Source: Dreissena polymorpha
Lineage: Eukaryota; Mollusca; Bivalvia; Myida; Dreissenidae
DNA length: 64,000 nucleotides
Direction: 5' to 3'
NCBI RefSeq assembly: GCF_020536995.1
Contig: NC_068364.1
Span: 51,707,222-51,771,221, forward strand
The translations under genes and the position numbers were made by a program. Each line of letters opens with the position of its first letter. The first letter of the stretch is position 1. Of the stretch, positions 37,046-48,369 are shown one piece after another. The notes beneath the pieces are model-generated. The model was not told where the DNA came from. It worked only from the letters and a program-made list of their open reading frames with translations, and made no database searches.

Positions 37046-37476
37046 TTTAATTGAACAAAAACAAGTAACGGCTCAGCAACAGGGATTATTCTCAGATGGT
37101 ACATGTATTCCTTTTAGAGTCACAGAAATTCAACTTTGCATCAATACCGGTTTTCTTTGAGATTTGTTTGATGGGTTAAAATTCCAAAAATTGACGGAGT
37201 TTTGCAGCCGACCAAGTACCTATAGCTTTGTATTTGAGTGTGTTAAGCATTTTGTTGTTTTCAAATTAGTAAATCAAAATTAATACGGTGTTCTAGTATA
37301 TCAATTGAGCTTATGCTATTGCCATGGAAATTTGAGCCATGGTTCGATCAGTAGCTTAAATTATGTCTGTGTTGGTGAATTGAACCTAAAAACAAATGTC
37401 AAGTCGGTAGTTTTAATTTTAAGAGCAGAACATACGTATTGATTGTGAGAACATTAGTAAAATGTGTTTGGTATTT

Positions 37477-37800
37477 GTGCATGTCTCTTGTGGTCATTGG
37501 ACCAAATCGTTTTAAGGCCTATTGGCCTGATTTTGAAAGCCAGTTGGCTTGTATTGTCAGTTGACCGTTTTTAAAGCCAGTCTATATGATGTGTGAAAGC
37601 CTGTTGGCTTGTGTTGTCAGGTTACCGAACTTTCTTAGAACGAAAGTCTCATAGAATTAACAATATTTGCAAGTTTATTGTTTGCAATGCAGTAACTAGA
37701 CAGTTCGAATATTATATTAAGTATTGAAGAACATAAAGGTATGGTTTATGTAGTATGTTATTATTATTACTAGGATTATTATGATGTATTTTATTTGGGT
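37477..37800 (+). repeat. direct repeat left of the recombinase
   Basis: About 320 bases matching 38577-38900 at roughly 80% (TTGTGGTCATTGGACCAA, AGCCAGTTGGCTTGTAT, GTCAGTTGACCGTTTTTAAA, GAACATAAAGGTATGGTTTA). The two copies bracket the recombinase piece. Shorter relatives lie near 36220-36720. Confidence 0.75.
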
Positions 37801-38440
37801 GCATTCGGAGAATTGCAAAGCCGGTAGTTAAAAAAGAGCCTATTACATCAGATATATTAAAGAAATTTTATCACACTTTTGTTTCTGAGAGCGATTGTTC
37901 TTTGGGGTATCTTATGCTGGTTTTTTAGGATAATTGAAATTTTGTCTGTTAAAAGATCAGATGTTGTATTTTTAGATACGCATTGTGATATTAAAGTTGA
38001 AAAGTCAAAAACGGACATTTTAAGAGAAGGTAATACTATTCTGATTGCAAAAACTAATACAGACACATGTCCTGTGAAATTGTTTGAAAAGTATTTGTGT
38101 GTTGCAGATATTGCATGTTCATCTACTGATTATGTGTTTAGACCCGTTATTTGTGTAATGTTAAACACTGTTTCAAATTGATTTCTAATAATAAGCATAT
38201 AAGTTATTCTATTATAAATGATAGTTTTAAGAAAAAGTTAAGTCTATTTGGTTATGTTTCTTCTAAATATGGACTTCATTCTTTTCGTGCTGGTGGAGCA
38301 TATATAAGTGCCAATAATAAGACTGTGGATAGACTTTGGCAAAGACATGGTAGATGAAAAAGTGTTTCCACTAAGGACGGATATGTTAAAGATTATTTGA
38401 AAGACAGATTATCGGTGTCGCTAAATTTAGATTTGTGAAA
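37801..38440 (+). pseudogene. tyrosine recombinase (phage-integrase-like) catalytic domain, broken
   Basis: This reads as the catalytic part of a tyrosine recombinase of the kind common in bivalve and cnidarian elements. Landmarks include KRSDVVFLDTHCDIKVEKSK, KTNTDTCPVKLFEKYL and KYGLHSFRAGGAYISANNK, with the H-x-x-R box and a later RHGR and DGYVKDYLKDRLS. The family cuts and rejoins DNA through a tyrosine, here within DGYVKD. The piece is broken (about three breaks), so this copy is not expected to be active. Retroelement (DIRS/Ngaro) or DNA-element (Crypton) origin cannot be told from this domain alone. Confidence 0.8.
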
Positions 38441-38576
38441 AGTCATTATTAATGTATGTGTGACTTGAAATGTATGATGTGTTGTTCGTAGCACATTTAA
38501 AGACACTATAATATATTATTATTATATAAATGGTTTGGAAATGCTTTTGAGTATTATTAAGTTCTGTGTTTGTGTT

Positions 38577-38900
38577 GTGTGTATGTTCCTTGTGGTCATT
38601 GGACCAATTTGTTTACGGCCATTTGGCCTCATTTGGTAAGCCAGTTGGCTTGTATGGTCAGTTGACCGTTTTTAAAAGCAAGTTGATCTGATGTGTGAAA
38701 GCCGGTTGGCTTTTGTGAGTTGACCTTATTATCTTAAAAAGCATGTTCACATGGAATTAACAATCTTTGCAAGTTTATTTTTTGCAGTGCAGTAACTGGA
38801 CAGTACGAATGGTATATTAAGTATTGGAGAACATAAAGGTATGGTTTATGTAGTATGTTATTATTATTATAAGGATTATGATTATGATATTTTTTATTTC
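38577..38900 (+). repeat. direct repeat right of the recombinase
   Basis: Partner of 37477-37800, spaced 1100 bases. It shares the 'xxGGTTGGCTT', GAGTTGACC and GGAGAACATAAAGGTATGG landmarks. Confidence 0.75.
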
Positions 38901-38975
38901 CGTTTTAATGTTTTTCATTAATTTTGTAAATATTGTTTTATTATATCTGTTTAATTTTCTTGTGCATTATTTGAT

Positions 38976-39190
38976 TGGTCATTTGACCGTTTGTGAAGGC
39001 CAGACTGTGCCTGATGTTGATTAGCCGTTTGGCTTGTGTGGTCATTTGACCGTTTGTGAAGGCCAGAGTGTGCCTGATGTTGATTAGCCAGTTGGCTTGT
39101 GTGGTCATTTGACCGTTTGTAAAGGCCAGAGTGTGCCTGATGTTGATAAGCCAGTTGGCTTGTGTGGTCAGTTGACCGTTGTTGAAGGCC
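38976..39190 (+). repeat. 63-bp tandem repeat, about 3.4 units
   Basis: Units of TGGTCATTTGACCGTTTGTG, then AAGGCCAGAGTGTGCCTGAT, then GTTGATTAGCCAGTTGGCTT. GGTCAnnTGACC and AGCCAnnTGGCT are both palindromic. It is the same motif as in the 324-bp direct repeats, expanded in tandem. Confidence 0.85.
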
Positions 39191-39354
39191 ATAGTGTGCC
39201 TTTTTTGATTGAATTATTGTAAATTGCTTTAACAAATGTTTGTAATTGTATCTTTTCAGTTAAAACACAGTTCGAGAGGTATATAACGTGGTGGAGAATA
39301 TTTGGGTATTCATTTTATGTTTCATATTATTTGTATTCTCTCTTTGTTTTATTC

Positions 39355-39512
39355 GAAAGTCCTGTCAAATACAAGCACTCACTCCTATTTTGTCTTTGGT
39401 TTATTATTTGTATGATAATGACAATGATGATGATATGGGTTATAAAGATGATGAGATTTTAATAGTATTTTGAGAATAGAGAATAATAAATTTACTCATA
39501 ACTATGAGTAAA
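39355..39512 (+). repeat. terminal block B1
   Basis: Starts GAAAGTCCTGTCAAATACAA and ends ATAACTATGAGTAAA, sharing its last base with A2. Matches 41131-41288 without a difference seen by eye. Confidence 0.9.
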
Positions 39513-39751
39513 TGAAATTATTCTCGGTTTGATAAATACGGTATAGTATGGTTTATTACGTGTTATTTAGAAGAGAGATTATGGTAATGGTTTAGCGCGA
39601 ATAATGCACGGGTTTTGTGTGCATGTTTTAGCGCGAAAGCGCACGAGTTTTTCGTTTTGGGGTATATATGATTTGCACATCTATTGAGTCGCCATTCGAG
39701 GGTGTATTTGACAGGCAAACGTTATGGAACAAGAAAATGAAAGGGTGATAA
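39512..39751 (+). repeat. terminal block A2
   Basis: Matches A1 (34773-35012) without a difference seen by eye, and abuts B1 directly. The B1/A2 junction core GAGTAAATGAAATTATT is the likely crossover neighbourhood. Sequence to the right (CCCCGCCCGCCCGCCC) differs from that after A1. Confidence 0.9.
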
Positions 39752-41130
39752 CCCCGCCCGCCCGCCCTTAATGAGCAAATGTATGGTTAAATAATTGATT
39801 ACATTGCTTTTATGTTTATAATTTTGCAATTATAAAGTCTATATTTAGTATATTTTCAGTTCAGTTTTTAGTCCATGTGAGATGGGATCTTAGCACAAAC
39901 CGATTCCTTTACTGGGAAAGACGATGGGTGTATTTTCATTTAAGTCTGAAGCAGCTGAGTTTTCTTGATTATTTTGACTCATTTTTTAGTTAATATTGTG
40001 TTTGAATGAGGTTTTTTAAGTTATGGGTGTCATGTTTTTCGAGACTCTCACTTCCTGGAGATAGTACCTCCAGCATATTTATTGAAATATTAGAATGTTT
40101 AAATTTCAGTGTTATTTTTTATTTTCTTTCGTAATGAACGTTTAATTATAAAGACATTCTTATTGTACGATTACTTCATATTTTCATTTTGGTGTGACTG
40201 GTTAGATGTTGAAGTCGGTTTAATATAGCTGTTCGTCATATGCATTTATATATATCTCGGAATACTTATGATTTATCAACATTCTTTTTAGGTGCATTAT
40301 GGTTTTTATGGTTTGAGTGATTTGTTTGTTTTTATGTTGATGTCCGGGGTGTGTGCGGGATGCTTTTGATGTTTGTTTGCTATGTTAATATGCGCAATGA
40401 AATTGATAATGTTTTAAATACATTTTATACTAAATAATACTTAATGTTTACAGTATAATAATAGCTGCTTATTTGTAGATTTCTCTAAAATTAGAGGTTT
40501 CGGGAGGTGATGAAGGCACCTAGACACCGGTCTTGAGCCATGGGTCCTCATACGTCCCCCTGCCATTAAAAGAAAAAATAAGAAAACAAAAATGGCAGTA
40601 GGGTTGCGTATCCCGCTCGCGGTTTTACCTGAATCGTTTATTACTACTGATTATTGTATGGGGTGTACGTGAAGTCATGTACACTTCTCTTGATTGGTGG
40701 TGATGAATGAATCTTGCAGATATTAGCAGCTTCTTTGAACAAATTAATGTTTCACAATTGTTAATTGATAATATTTAAGTTAGCGTGATTGATGGGCATT
40801 GGGGGCGTCCTGTGTGCACTTTGGGCATCGGCCGGGATCAGTTTATTCAAACAGTAACTCTTTATTTGAGATATATACATGACGTCTTATTGTTATGAAA
40901 AAATTTGCATTTTTTCACATGACACACATGTGCATGTGAAGAATTCATAACCACATGCCCTACAGCATTTAAATAGTATCGTTTCAGTTCTTTATACACA
41001 TGAACAAAGATGTTTCACCGTTTCCAGTCGTCTCGAGGCTCATCAATTGAGCGGTGCCGTTGAGGTCTATATCCATTGAACATACAACCCATACGGGCGT
41101 CAGAATAATTGTTTTTTGCATTTATATGTT
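39752..41130. other. interior of the third A...B unit, non-coding
   Basis: About 1.4 kb with no recognised protein. It starts with a C/G-rich CCCCGCCCGCCCGCCC run. It is unlike the interiors of the other two units, so this unit looks like a short non-autonomous member sharing only the ends. Confidence 0.6.
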
Positions 41131-41288
41131 GAAAGTCCTGTCAAATACAAGCACTCACTCCTATTTTGTCTTTGGTTTATTATTTGTATGATAATGACAA
41201 TGATGATGATATGGGTTATAAAGATGATGAGATTTTAATAGTATTTTGAGAATAGAGAATAATAAATTTACTCATAACTATGAGTAAA
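41131..41288 (+). repeat. terminal block B2
   Basis: Second copy of B, ending TATGAGTAAA at 41288, where sequence of the BEL-like fossil begins. It marks the right border of the tandem run. Confidence 0.9.
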
Positions 41289-41310
41289 CAGATTTTCTTC
41301 CATATTAGTG

Positions 41311-42070
41311 TCAGATACTGTTGGATTGTTTGCGGATTTCTTGAACTAGATTGTCAGGGTTTACAACAGGCAAAGTTTGCAATTTGAATTTAATGTCTGG
41401 TGCAACATGACTTTCTGACCCATCAGAGCCTTCGACATCATGCTCTTGTAGTACCTTTACTTCTGCAGCATCGGCTTCAAAAGCTTTTTGCTGAGAAAGA
41501 ACTTGAAGATTCGCTTCTGATTCTGCATTTTGTTTCAAAAGAGCTGCTTCTTGTTGAGTATATTTCAGTTTTATCTTGGAAGATTCGGCTTCTGCTTGTT
41601 TCAATGCGATGAGTTCACTCCTACGGCTAGAGGATCTCGAACTGTGTGTCTTCACACCACCATGGACAGAGTTTGGCTTCATGCTGGATATGACTTTTTT
41701 TAATATTGATTGTTTATTTTGGTAAATCTTTTCCAGCGCATGTAACTTTGCTTTTTCCTGTAGCGACACGTCTGTAGCGAGAGCCGATAATTCTTTAAGA
41801 CTTGCTTCACATTTCACATTTTTTAAGTACACTTCAAATTCGTCTTTAACTTTTACGTAACTTTCATAGGTAATTGCTGTTCAATCAGGTTAATTTCACC
41901 AACATTACTCTCATAAGTTAAACTACTTACTATGAACAAACTTTCAGTCACTTTGCGCCATGAAGCAGAACAGTGCTTCCTAAAGTCATCAATTCTCTCT
42001 TCATATAGAGCCCTTCCTTTTGCAGAAAACGGACGTACATGCTGACATACAATAAACTTTCTTAAGCCGG
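41311..42070 (-). mobile_element. fossil BEL/Pao-like gag N-terminal fragment (tentative)
   Basis: The minus strand holds a 173-codon open part (41311-41832) that is a long charged coiled coil (HSSRSSSRRSELIALKQAEA then KLKYTQQEAALLKQ), ending near LQTLPVVNPDNLVQEIRK. Related sequence continues upstream to about 42070. This resembles the N-terminal region of BEL/Pao-type gag proteins of bivalves; the family call is from recall. It is a broken, partial copy with no protease, reverse transcriptase or terminal repeats seen, and its 3' side is cut at the B2 block. Confidence 0.45.
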
Positions 42071-43259
42071 TTGAAATACAGATGAGACTTTAGTGCGACC
42101 AATTTTGAACATGGATTTAGTTCGATGTCCAGTACCAGTCATCACCATCTGCTACTAGCTAAGTGTAGGTCAATTTACTTTTCTGTTCTGGAAACAGATA
42201 GCGGACCGATCGTGTCGAAAAAGAATACTGTATGTGGTGGTATTCAGTATTTATTCTTAGATTCAACTCGACGTATGTGGTAAATTGCTGCAATAAAACA
42301 AAATAAAAGATGTTCAGTTCTGCAGTAAAGAACAATGAAAATGATGTATTGTAATAAAAAAATACTTTAAATGACTGAAAAAAGGTAAAAAGTTTAGCCT
42401 ATACCTAAGTTATAAACAATGACATAGTTACGAAAGAAAAGCTTTGGAAATTACCCTAACATATAGGACATATAGCCTCAACTGGGTCGAAAGGGTAGGT
42501 ACGACGTAATTTGGGTACGAATAGCATTTACTGAAAAAACCTGAATGAATGAATATACCTCATAAATAATTACTGCCTTAACAAAATACAAGTTATATAG
42601 CATTGATAGCATGTGGAAACTTACACCATGCGGGGCTATTAACCGGTATAAACGTCTTAAGAAAATGCCGAAATAGCAATATCGGCAAAAGCCTCGCTTT
42701 AAAATTCGTAGGTGAACAAACACTGATATATCCAAGGGAAGTAAGCAGCGCAATATTATACGGTTACATATGATCGATATAGCCAGCACACAGGTTTTGT
42801 TAAAAATGGATACAAATTGCTAGAATAATTAGTTTGTTTCTCATTGATTGTGTTTTGTTGTTTGACAATACATGTTTAAAAGGATAAAAAACAAAACAAA
42901 GAAATGACATAGAAAAACAAATTTTGCTTTCGTGTTCGCTGGGTCGTCTGCACTGAGGAAGGTATAGCGTCCATGACCTTAATTTATGGAAGACAAAATT
43001 GTAAATATCTTTGATCCTCATCAGTTTTTTTGCCAAAAATTATATACATGTACTTAAATTAGTATTGAATTCAGTATTTATGAAGATGGCTGGTCTTCTG
43101 ATAAACAAGAATTGTAATCAGGCCTTCTTGTATAAATTATTCATGTTAAAATTGCCAGAAACCAGCTTTTTATGGCTTTGTACTTTTAAATAAAATCTAC
43201 CAATTAATCGCTATTTACAAATAATGTTTGAAATTAGCAGGAAATGATTTTCAGTGCGC
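42071..43259. other. AT-rich stretch, no supported gene
   Basis: A 103-codon minus-strand open stretch (42478-42789) and smaller ones have no recognised domain. 42071-42310 may be flank of the BEL-like fossil. Confidence 0.4.
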
Positions 43260-43397
43260 AAATATTATGATTATGCATTAAATAAGTGCAAGACATATAT
43301 TGAAGTATAAAGAATAGGCAATAAATATATATTGCTCCATTTTTTTTTATCTATAATGAATAGGCAATAAATAGTGCTCGATTTATTTCTATTAAAA

Positions 43398-44668
43398 CAG
43401 GGGCGTAGATAATGGGGGGGGCAGGGGGGCGGCCGCCCCCCCCCCCCAATATTTCGGCTAGTCATCGTTATAATAATAATCGTAAAATCCCCCAAAAAAT
43501 CGCCCCCCCCCCCAAAAAAAAAAAGTATTTTTGTAATCACGCGCCGTCAGTGCAGAAGCCATGTGTCCCCTCTCCGTCTGCTCTGAGGTTGCCAATAGTG
43601 ATGTGTCATTATCCCTTGTTAGGTGTCATAAACTAGGGGCCTGGGTAAATGTCATTGCGTTAATTGTTTTATTGTTCTTTTCCGTGATTGCACTGTCGGT
43701 GTTTTGATTAGAGACAGGCGATTCTTTTAATTTTAATTGATCGCTTTAATTCAAAGGTAACTGCCACTTAAAACAATTTTGAGTAAATATACGCGTGAAA
43801 AACGGTAATTAGTTTGAAAATATGTTTGTTCTCTTAGTAAATCAGTTATTATTTGATTAGACATCATTGAAACAATATCATATATGTAATTGTTTAATGT
43901 TCAAAATGAGTATTCCTAATCAGCCTCGAAATTTTGCGTTTCCTAAGCGTACAATCGGGAAGAAAAAGCCAGAACAGCGTTCATTCCAATCTTGTTGGTT
44001 TGATTCCTTCACATGGCTCCACTACGATGAGGTATGTATATAAGTATTAAATTTTAATTTGCGATCGTTCTTATCTTTTATGAACCTAACATTGATCTAA
44101 ATACAAACGAAATTTAGAAAAAAAGACACAACATACAAAAAATACTCGTATTGTAAAAAAAATGTTGCTTAATAATGTTTCTTATTATTATCATTAATAT
44201 TTAACACAAAATTTATTACAATGTTATTCTTTTCAGAGCCGGGACCTTGCGTTCTGCCATCTCTGCATGGCGGCCAAGAAGTTGGGCAAGATCGGCAACA
44301 CGAAGGTGGACGGCAGCTTCATCAGTGACGGCTTCTTCAACTGGAAAGCGGGTACCGAGAAGTTCCGGAAGCACGACGAAAGCGAGTGCCACAAGGAGGT
44401 GGTCGAGCGACTGGTGACGCTTCCCGCCTCGACGCGTGACGTGGGAGAGATGCTGTCCGCGGGGCACGCTAAGGAGAAGGCCGACAAACGGAAGCAGCTG
44501 CTGCAAATCCTACGCAGCATACGGTTCCTCGCATGCTCGAAATGTGGATACATTATTTACTAATCATGTCATATTGTATTGGTTGTTGTGTATTTTCATG
44601 TGGACGAATGTCAAACAAACAGAAACTGGACCGCCCCCCCCAATGTTGGGAGGTTATCTACGCCCCTG
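43398..44668 (+). mobile_element. short hAT-type element with transposase 5' exons
   Basis: Terminal inverted repeats CAGGGGCGTAGATAA and TTATCTACGCCCCTG are perfect over 15 bases. CAGGG-type ends are typical of hAT. Flanking octamers (TATTAAAA, ACTTATAA) match at five of eight positions, a possible worn 8-base target duplication. Runs of G near the left end and of C near the right (for example 43425-43455) follow the termini. The 1.27 kb interior keeps only the first two exons of a transposase, so the element is internally deleted and non-autonomous. Confidence 0.85.
43897..44563 (+). pseudogene. hAT transposase (ZMYM1-like), N-terminal TTF-type zinc-finger exons only
   Basis: Exon 1 (43897-44031) codes 45 residues with NFAFPKRTIGKKKPEQRSFQ and SCWFDSFTWLHYDE, ending at GTATGT. 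Exon 2 (44237-44563) follows TCTTTTCAG and starts SRDLAFCHLCMAAKK. It continues with FISDGFFNWKAGTEKFRKHD, then ESECHKEVVERLVTLPAST. The C-x2-C...H-x4-C spacing (CHLC ... HDESECHKE) is the TTF-type zinc finger of ZMYM1-like hAT transposases. The family's catalytic domain and hAT dimerisation region (usually several hundred residues more) are missing; homology fades near 44530. Exon 2 is strikingly GC-rich compared with its surroundings. Confidence 0.8.
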
Positions 44669-44830
44669 ACTTATAATGAATTGGCAATAAATAATGCTCT
44701 ATTTTTTTATCTATAATGAATTGGCAATAAAAAGTGCTTGTCCTTTTATATATAGTGAATTGGCAATAAATCGTACTAAACATTTTTCTGTTACAATGGA
44801 TGAGCAATAAAGAGTACTCAATGTATTTTC

Positions 44831-45794
44831 TTTCTCAAATAAAGTGTACAGAAATCGGGACTAAATAATGAGTTGACAACATATAGGGTTAGGGCTTTCA
44901 CTGAAGAAACCAATTTATTGCTTATTCGTTAAATGAATTGGTAAAAAATGCTAATGAATTGGATTTCTCTGATTTATTACCAATTTATTGACAATTTTGG
45001 TACAATTTGCTTAAGATTTTTTTTGTTTGGGATAGTGTTTATTTCTCTCAAGTTACAATTCTCAACTCGTTTTTTTTTTTTTTGAGTACAATTGCAAAAA
45101 CACAACAACTCAGCTTTGTTCAAATAATCAAGTATGATATAAACATTACTGTGTCCGATTATTTTAACAATTACGTTCCCAATTATATGAAAAATCCGAA
45201 TTTATATAACGCGACCCTGTAAACTTATTTCCATTTTTAGTAAAATATATTTGTTATTAATTATTATTTAATTGACAAATATTAAAGGCCACTAATACAA
45301 AAACAGTTATCAAAGGCAAATTAACATATTAAAAATAACAGTGACCAAATAACAACATGAACTCACCACAGAAAGATTAAACAACGATATTTATTCGCTA
45401 GTTTATCAAGAACAGAACAGAACAGAATATTTATTTGACTTAAGCATAACAAACTTATCGTTAATCGTTCTGTTCAGTTTATCAAGAACACTGTTTGTGT
45501 GGTATTCATAAATTAATTAAAGCGCATGAAATTGTAACGTAGCGGTTTAGCACAAATTGTTAAGATACTGTTTCTTCGAAATCACATCACACTACTCTAC
45601 ACACTCGATCTCTAGCAAGTATAATGTACTAACTTCATTTCGGAATACTAAATATTTGACATACACTGTGTGATTAATACTAATATGACAACAAATGTCA
45701 AAATGCATAATAAAGAATATTCTTCGTTTTGACATATGTGCTATGGCATGGAACTCATTAGTTGTATCATTTATACATATTTCACCTATTCCAG
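44831..45794. other. AT-rich stretch, no supported gene
   Basis: Contains a poly-T run (45070-45084) and a small (AACAG)n run near 45412. No gene recognised. The last part would be the intron upstream of the SET exon. Confidence 0.45.
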
Positions 45795-45898
45795 GCGAAG
45801 GTGTATTTGCAACCAAACCCTTTTTGAAAGGAGATTTTCTTATTGAGTACAAAGGTTATGTAATAACGAACATGCAGACAGCAAGACAACTGGAGAAA
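45795..45898 (+). pseudogene. orphan SET-domain exon (lysine methyltransferase fragment)
   Basis: After the acceptor CACCTATTCCAG the frame reads GEGVFATKPFLKGDFLIEYK then GYVITNMQTARQLEKA. G-x-GVFA...F-KG-F-x-EY-G is the start of a SET domain, closest in style to KMT5A/SETD8-type histone lysine methyltransferases. Only this N-terminal strand region is present; the SAM-binding and catalytic parts are absent. At 45899 the sequence switches abruptly to an antisense copy of the SLC5 gene, so the exon was cut by that rearrangement. The domain match is seen; subfamily is a guess. Confidence 0.6.
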
Positions 45899-47660
45899 GC
45901 GACGATTCCCGCATACAGAAAACTTCCGACGTTACCCAACCACATGGACATTTGTCGAACTCTTTGGGACTCGTGGCGCATCTGAAGGTACTCGTGATTT
46001 GTAGTGGATAAAATAATGGGATCGTTATGAAGAACATCATCACGTATCCGGCAATCAGCCCTATGATTAGCATTGCGTAATATGATCCGTACATGTAGAT
46101 TACGCTTGGTAACCCCAAATAGGAAATTGAGGATTCAAATGTCACCACTAACGAAACCGCGACAGGAACTGGGTGCAACTTGCCGCCTCTTCGGTGGTAC
46201 CGGAAGGACGAGGACTCACGACGGCTCTCTTTCACTGCGTATACAACACCAACAACCAGGGACGCCAGAATGCCGCCACACAGAACAGCGACATCTGCGG
46301 GACGCAAATAGTTATCCATACTCATTTGAAGACCTTGTTTGGCAATTAGTCGTCACTTTGTGGATTGATATTCATAAGTACAATACTTTAAAGGCGCCTT
46401 TTCACAGATTTTGGCATGTTTAGAAGTATTTCATGTAATGCTTTATATTAATAAATGTAAACATTGGATCTAAAAAGCTCCAGTAAAAAAAATCAAGAAT
46501 ACAATTAAAAAAAGGAAAAAAGTAGCTCGCAGCAGGGCTCGAACCACTGACCTCCGGAGTCCTGGAGTAAAATCCAATCAGCCCACTCGGCCATCCTGGA
46601 CAGTATGTATATGAAACGTATTTTATACTTTATATACGCAATCTTCGTAGTTTCACAAAATTAAACGACATTAACAGAACTCTCCAAATAATTCAATCGT
46701 TTCGCGTTGCAACGCTTTATAATTTTCAGGTTATTAAATCGTCAAAAGATGCATATAATGGCTATATATGACCATGGTAAATGTTTAGTATTACTGTTTC
46801 CTCAAAAATATCATAACTTAAACGAAAATTTGCGAATTTGAAACAATATTTTTCATTTTTGTCAATTTACCAAAACGTGAAAATATCCCTTTAACATATG
46901 CACTGAAAACGCATGCGGTAAGGCCATGCATATTTAATTGTATGTTAAGAGTCCACTAGGATTATTGAAGTTCACCAGTTTGGCAGAAACAACAAACAAC
47001 TTATTAACACGAAAACATATTTATCAACTTTTTCATGGCAAAGAAACAATGTATAACTACCAATATCTATCATCATCAGACTATAAATTACTTAAATAAA
47101 TTACTGTTATATGACTGTTGACACTATTATTGTGTAAAAAAACAACACCAGCAGTATCTAGGATCAATCTTACCAAATTATCATAAGTGTGGGTAATTAA
47201 AAACCATGATATCGCAAAGTATTTTAGAAATTAAATGACAAGAAAGGAATTTGAAAGTAAATCCTCAAATGGCGATGCAACAAATGCTATTAACGACAAA
47301 ATAACATATATAAGAAATATGTTCACAGTTATGAAGTGCTTGGCACTTACAAGAACACGATTCTAAAAAGTCCATGCTGGGATTTTTTATTCCTATAACC
47401 GCACTCATTAATAAAAGCAGTGAATAACAAACGAAAAACACCTAAAATTTGATCGACAAAGAATATTCCAATGTACCACTTCCAGATGACATTATGATCT
47501 ATACAAGCCGTCAGGGTTTGAAAAACGATCATGAATCTGCGTCTTATCGAAACGCATGGCAGCTTTTGGCATGTGGGTTCTTTTAGACATTGTTAATACG
47601 CTTTTTTACTTGATACTTTACTACATCGTCAAAACATAGTTTTTTGTGTTCCGTAAAACA
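45899..47660 (-). pseudogene. partial SLC5 duplicate: 5' coding part plus upstream flank
   Basis: This DNA matches 52697-53865, i.e. the first ~140 codons of the intact SLC5 gene and about 0.7 kb upstream. Coding similarity runs from MSMDNYLRPADVAVLCGGIL (start 46325) to PLFYPLQITS. A 10-base deletion relative to the intact gene then shifts the frame and the copy stops making sense. It ends at 45899 against a SET exon. The upstream flank is also shared (GCATGCGGTAAGGCCATGCA in both), so this was a DNA-level duplication, not a retrocopy. A TTAA MITE (46392-46890) entered this copy later. Confidence 0.9.
46392..46890 (-). mobile_element. TTAA-flanked MITE with tRNA-like core, copy 3
   Basis: Same family as 11036 and 11756, reversed. 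TTAA lies at 46388-46391 and 46891-46894. The core (about 46525-46605, minus) has TGGCCGAGTGGG, a textbook A box of the Leu/Ser class, and GGTTCGAGCCC, a textbook B box. The shared TTTTACTCCAGGACTC lies between. The duplicate locus at 53196-53199 has a single TTAA and no insert. Confidence 0.92.
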
Positions 47661-48369
47661 TCCGATAACATTCAATTTTGTTTGAGTTGCCGGTGTACCA
47701 GACGCATGCTACGTCATATGTGTAAGCATGGCTGCTGAGCAATTACAATGTACAGGCACGTTCGCCAGTTTAGGGTACATAGTTAGGTTTAATGTGCCGT
47801 CATGTCTGCCAGTTTGGTGTACCTATTTGTTAAAAGTAATATCATGGACGATAGTAAAGGACAGACTTTTATTATGTAAAAATAATATGTTAGTGCCTTC
47901 AATCACCGCTCTCTGATAAAACTTCAAGCTGTTTGAAATCTACATTTTATCTGATCGGAGCCTCAATTTTTTCGTGCTCATTATTTGCAGCGACAACGTG
48001 TTGCCCTGTATGCTATTAAACGGTCAATTTGATCCTCTCACCGTGGACAAAAGAACACAACGTAAAGATGTTTTTACTTTGCATAATATCACATCGCTAT
48101 GATATATTAGTTCGTTGAATATATATGATGATAGCTGGACATAATATTTGGACAAATGCACATAATATAATAATATGTTGACTTAATTTAAGGTCACATT
48201 GACATCATATATTAGTTTTTTGAATCCATATAAGGACAAGATAAGTATTGATGCAAAGCATCAAAGGGCGTCGGGAATTTCAGTGTAAAAGGCACTCAAT
48301 GAAGTTACATGGAACGATTTTTTTATGCTGTAAATATTAATATATTGGCCGATTATTTTAAACAAAATA
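47661..48369. other. stretch without recognised genes
   Basis: A 62-codon open stretch (47728-47916) is not recognisable. No element ends seen. Confidence 0.4.

Larger units (their letters stand above)
34773..41288 (+). mobile_element. head-to-tail run of tyrosine-recombinase-type elements (DIRS/Ngaro- or Crypton-like)
   Basis: Two terminal blocks recur: A (240 bp; 34773-35012 and 39512-39751) and B (158 bp; 39355-39512 and 41131-41288). Within each pair I see no difference by eye. A diverged B'/A' junction lies near 36860-37045. The order is A1 - interior - B'/A' - interior with recombinase - B1/A2 - interior - B2. This can be read as three elements in tandem (34773-36925, 36925-39512, 39512-41288), each starting with A and ending with B. 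It can also be read as a split-direct-repeat layout like that of Ngaro elements. The recombinase piece is broken and no reverse transcriptase was recognised. Identical A and B pairs suggest a recent last event; B'/A' is older. Confidence 0.8.
43260..44830. repeat. ~40-60 bp AT-rich tandem repeat split by a hAT element
   Basis: ATCTATAATGAATTGGCAAT followed by AAATAGTGCTCTATTTTTT recurs about twice left of 43398 and four times right of 44668, with drift to about 44830. The inserted element interrupts the array. Confidence 0.75.

Noticed and set aside
34773-39751. A1 and A2 as a pair of retroviral-type long terminal repeats
   Set aside because: B blocks and the B/A junctions show a different layout, and the enzyme present is a tyrosine recombinase.
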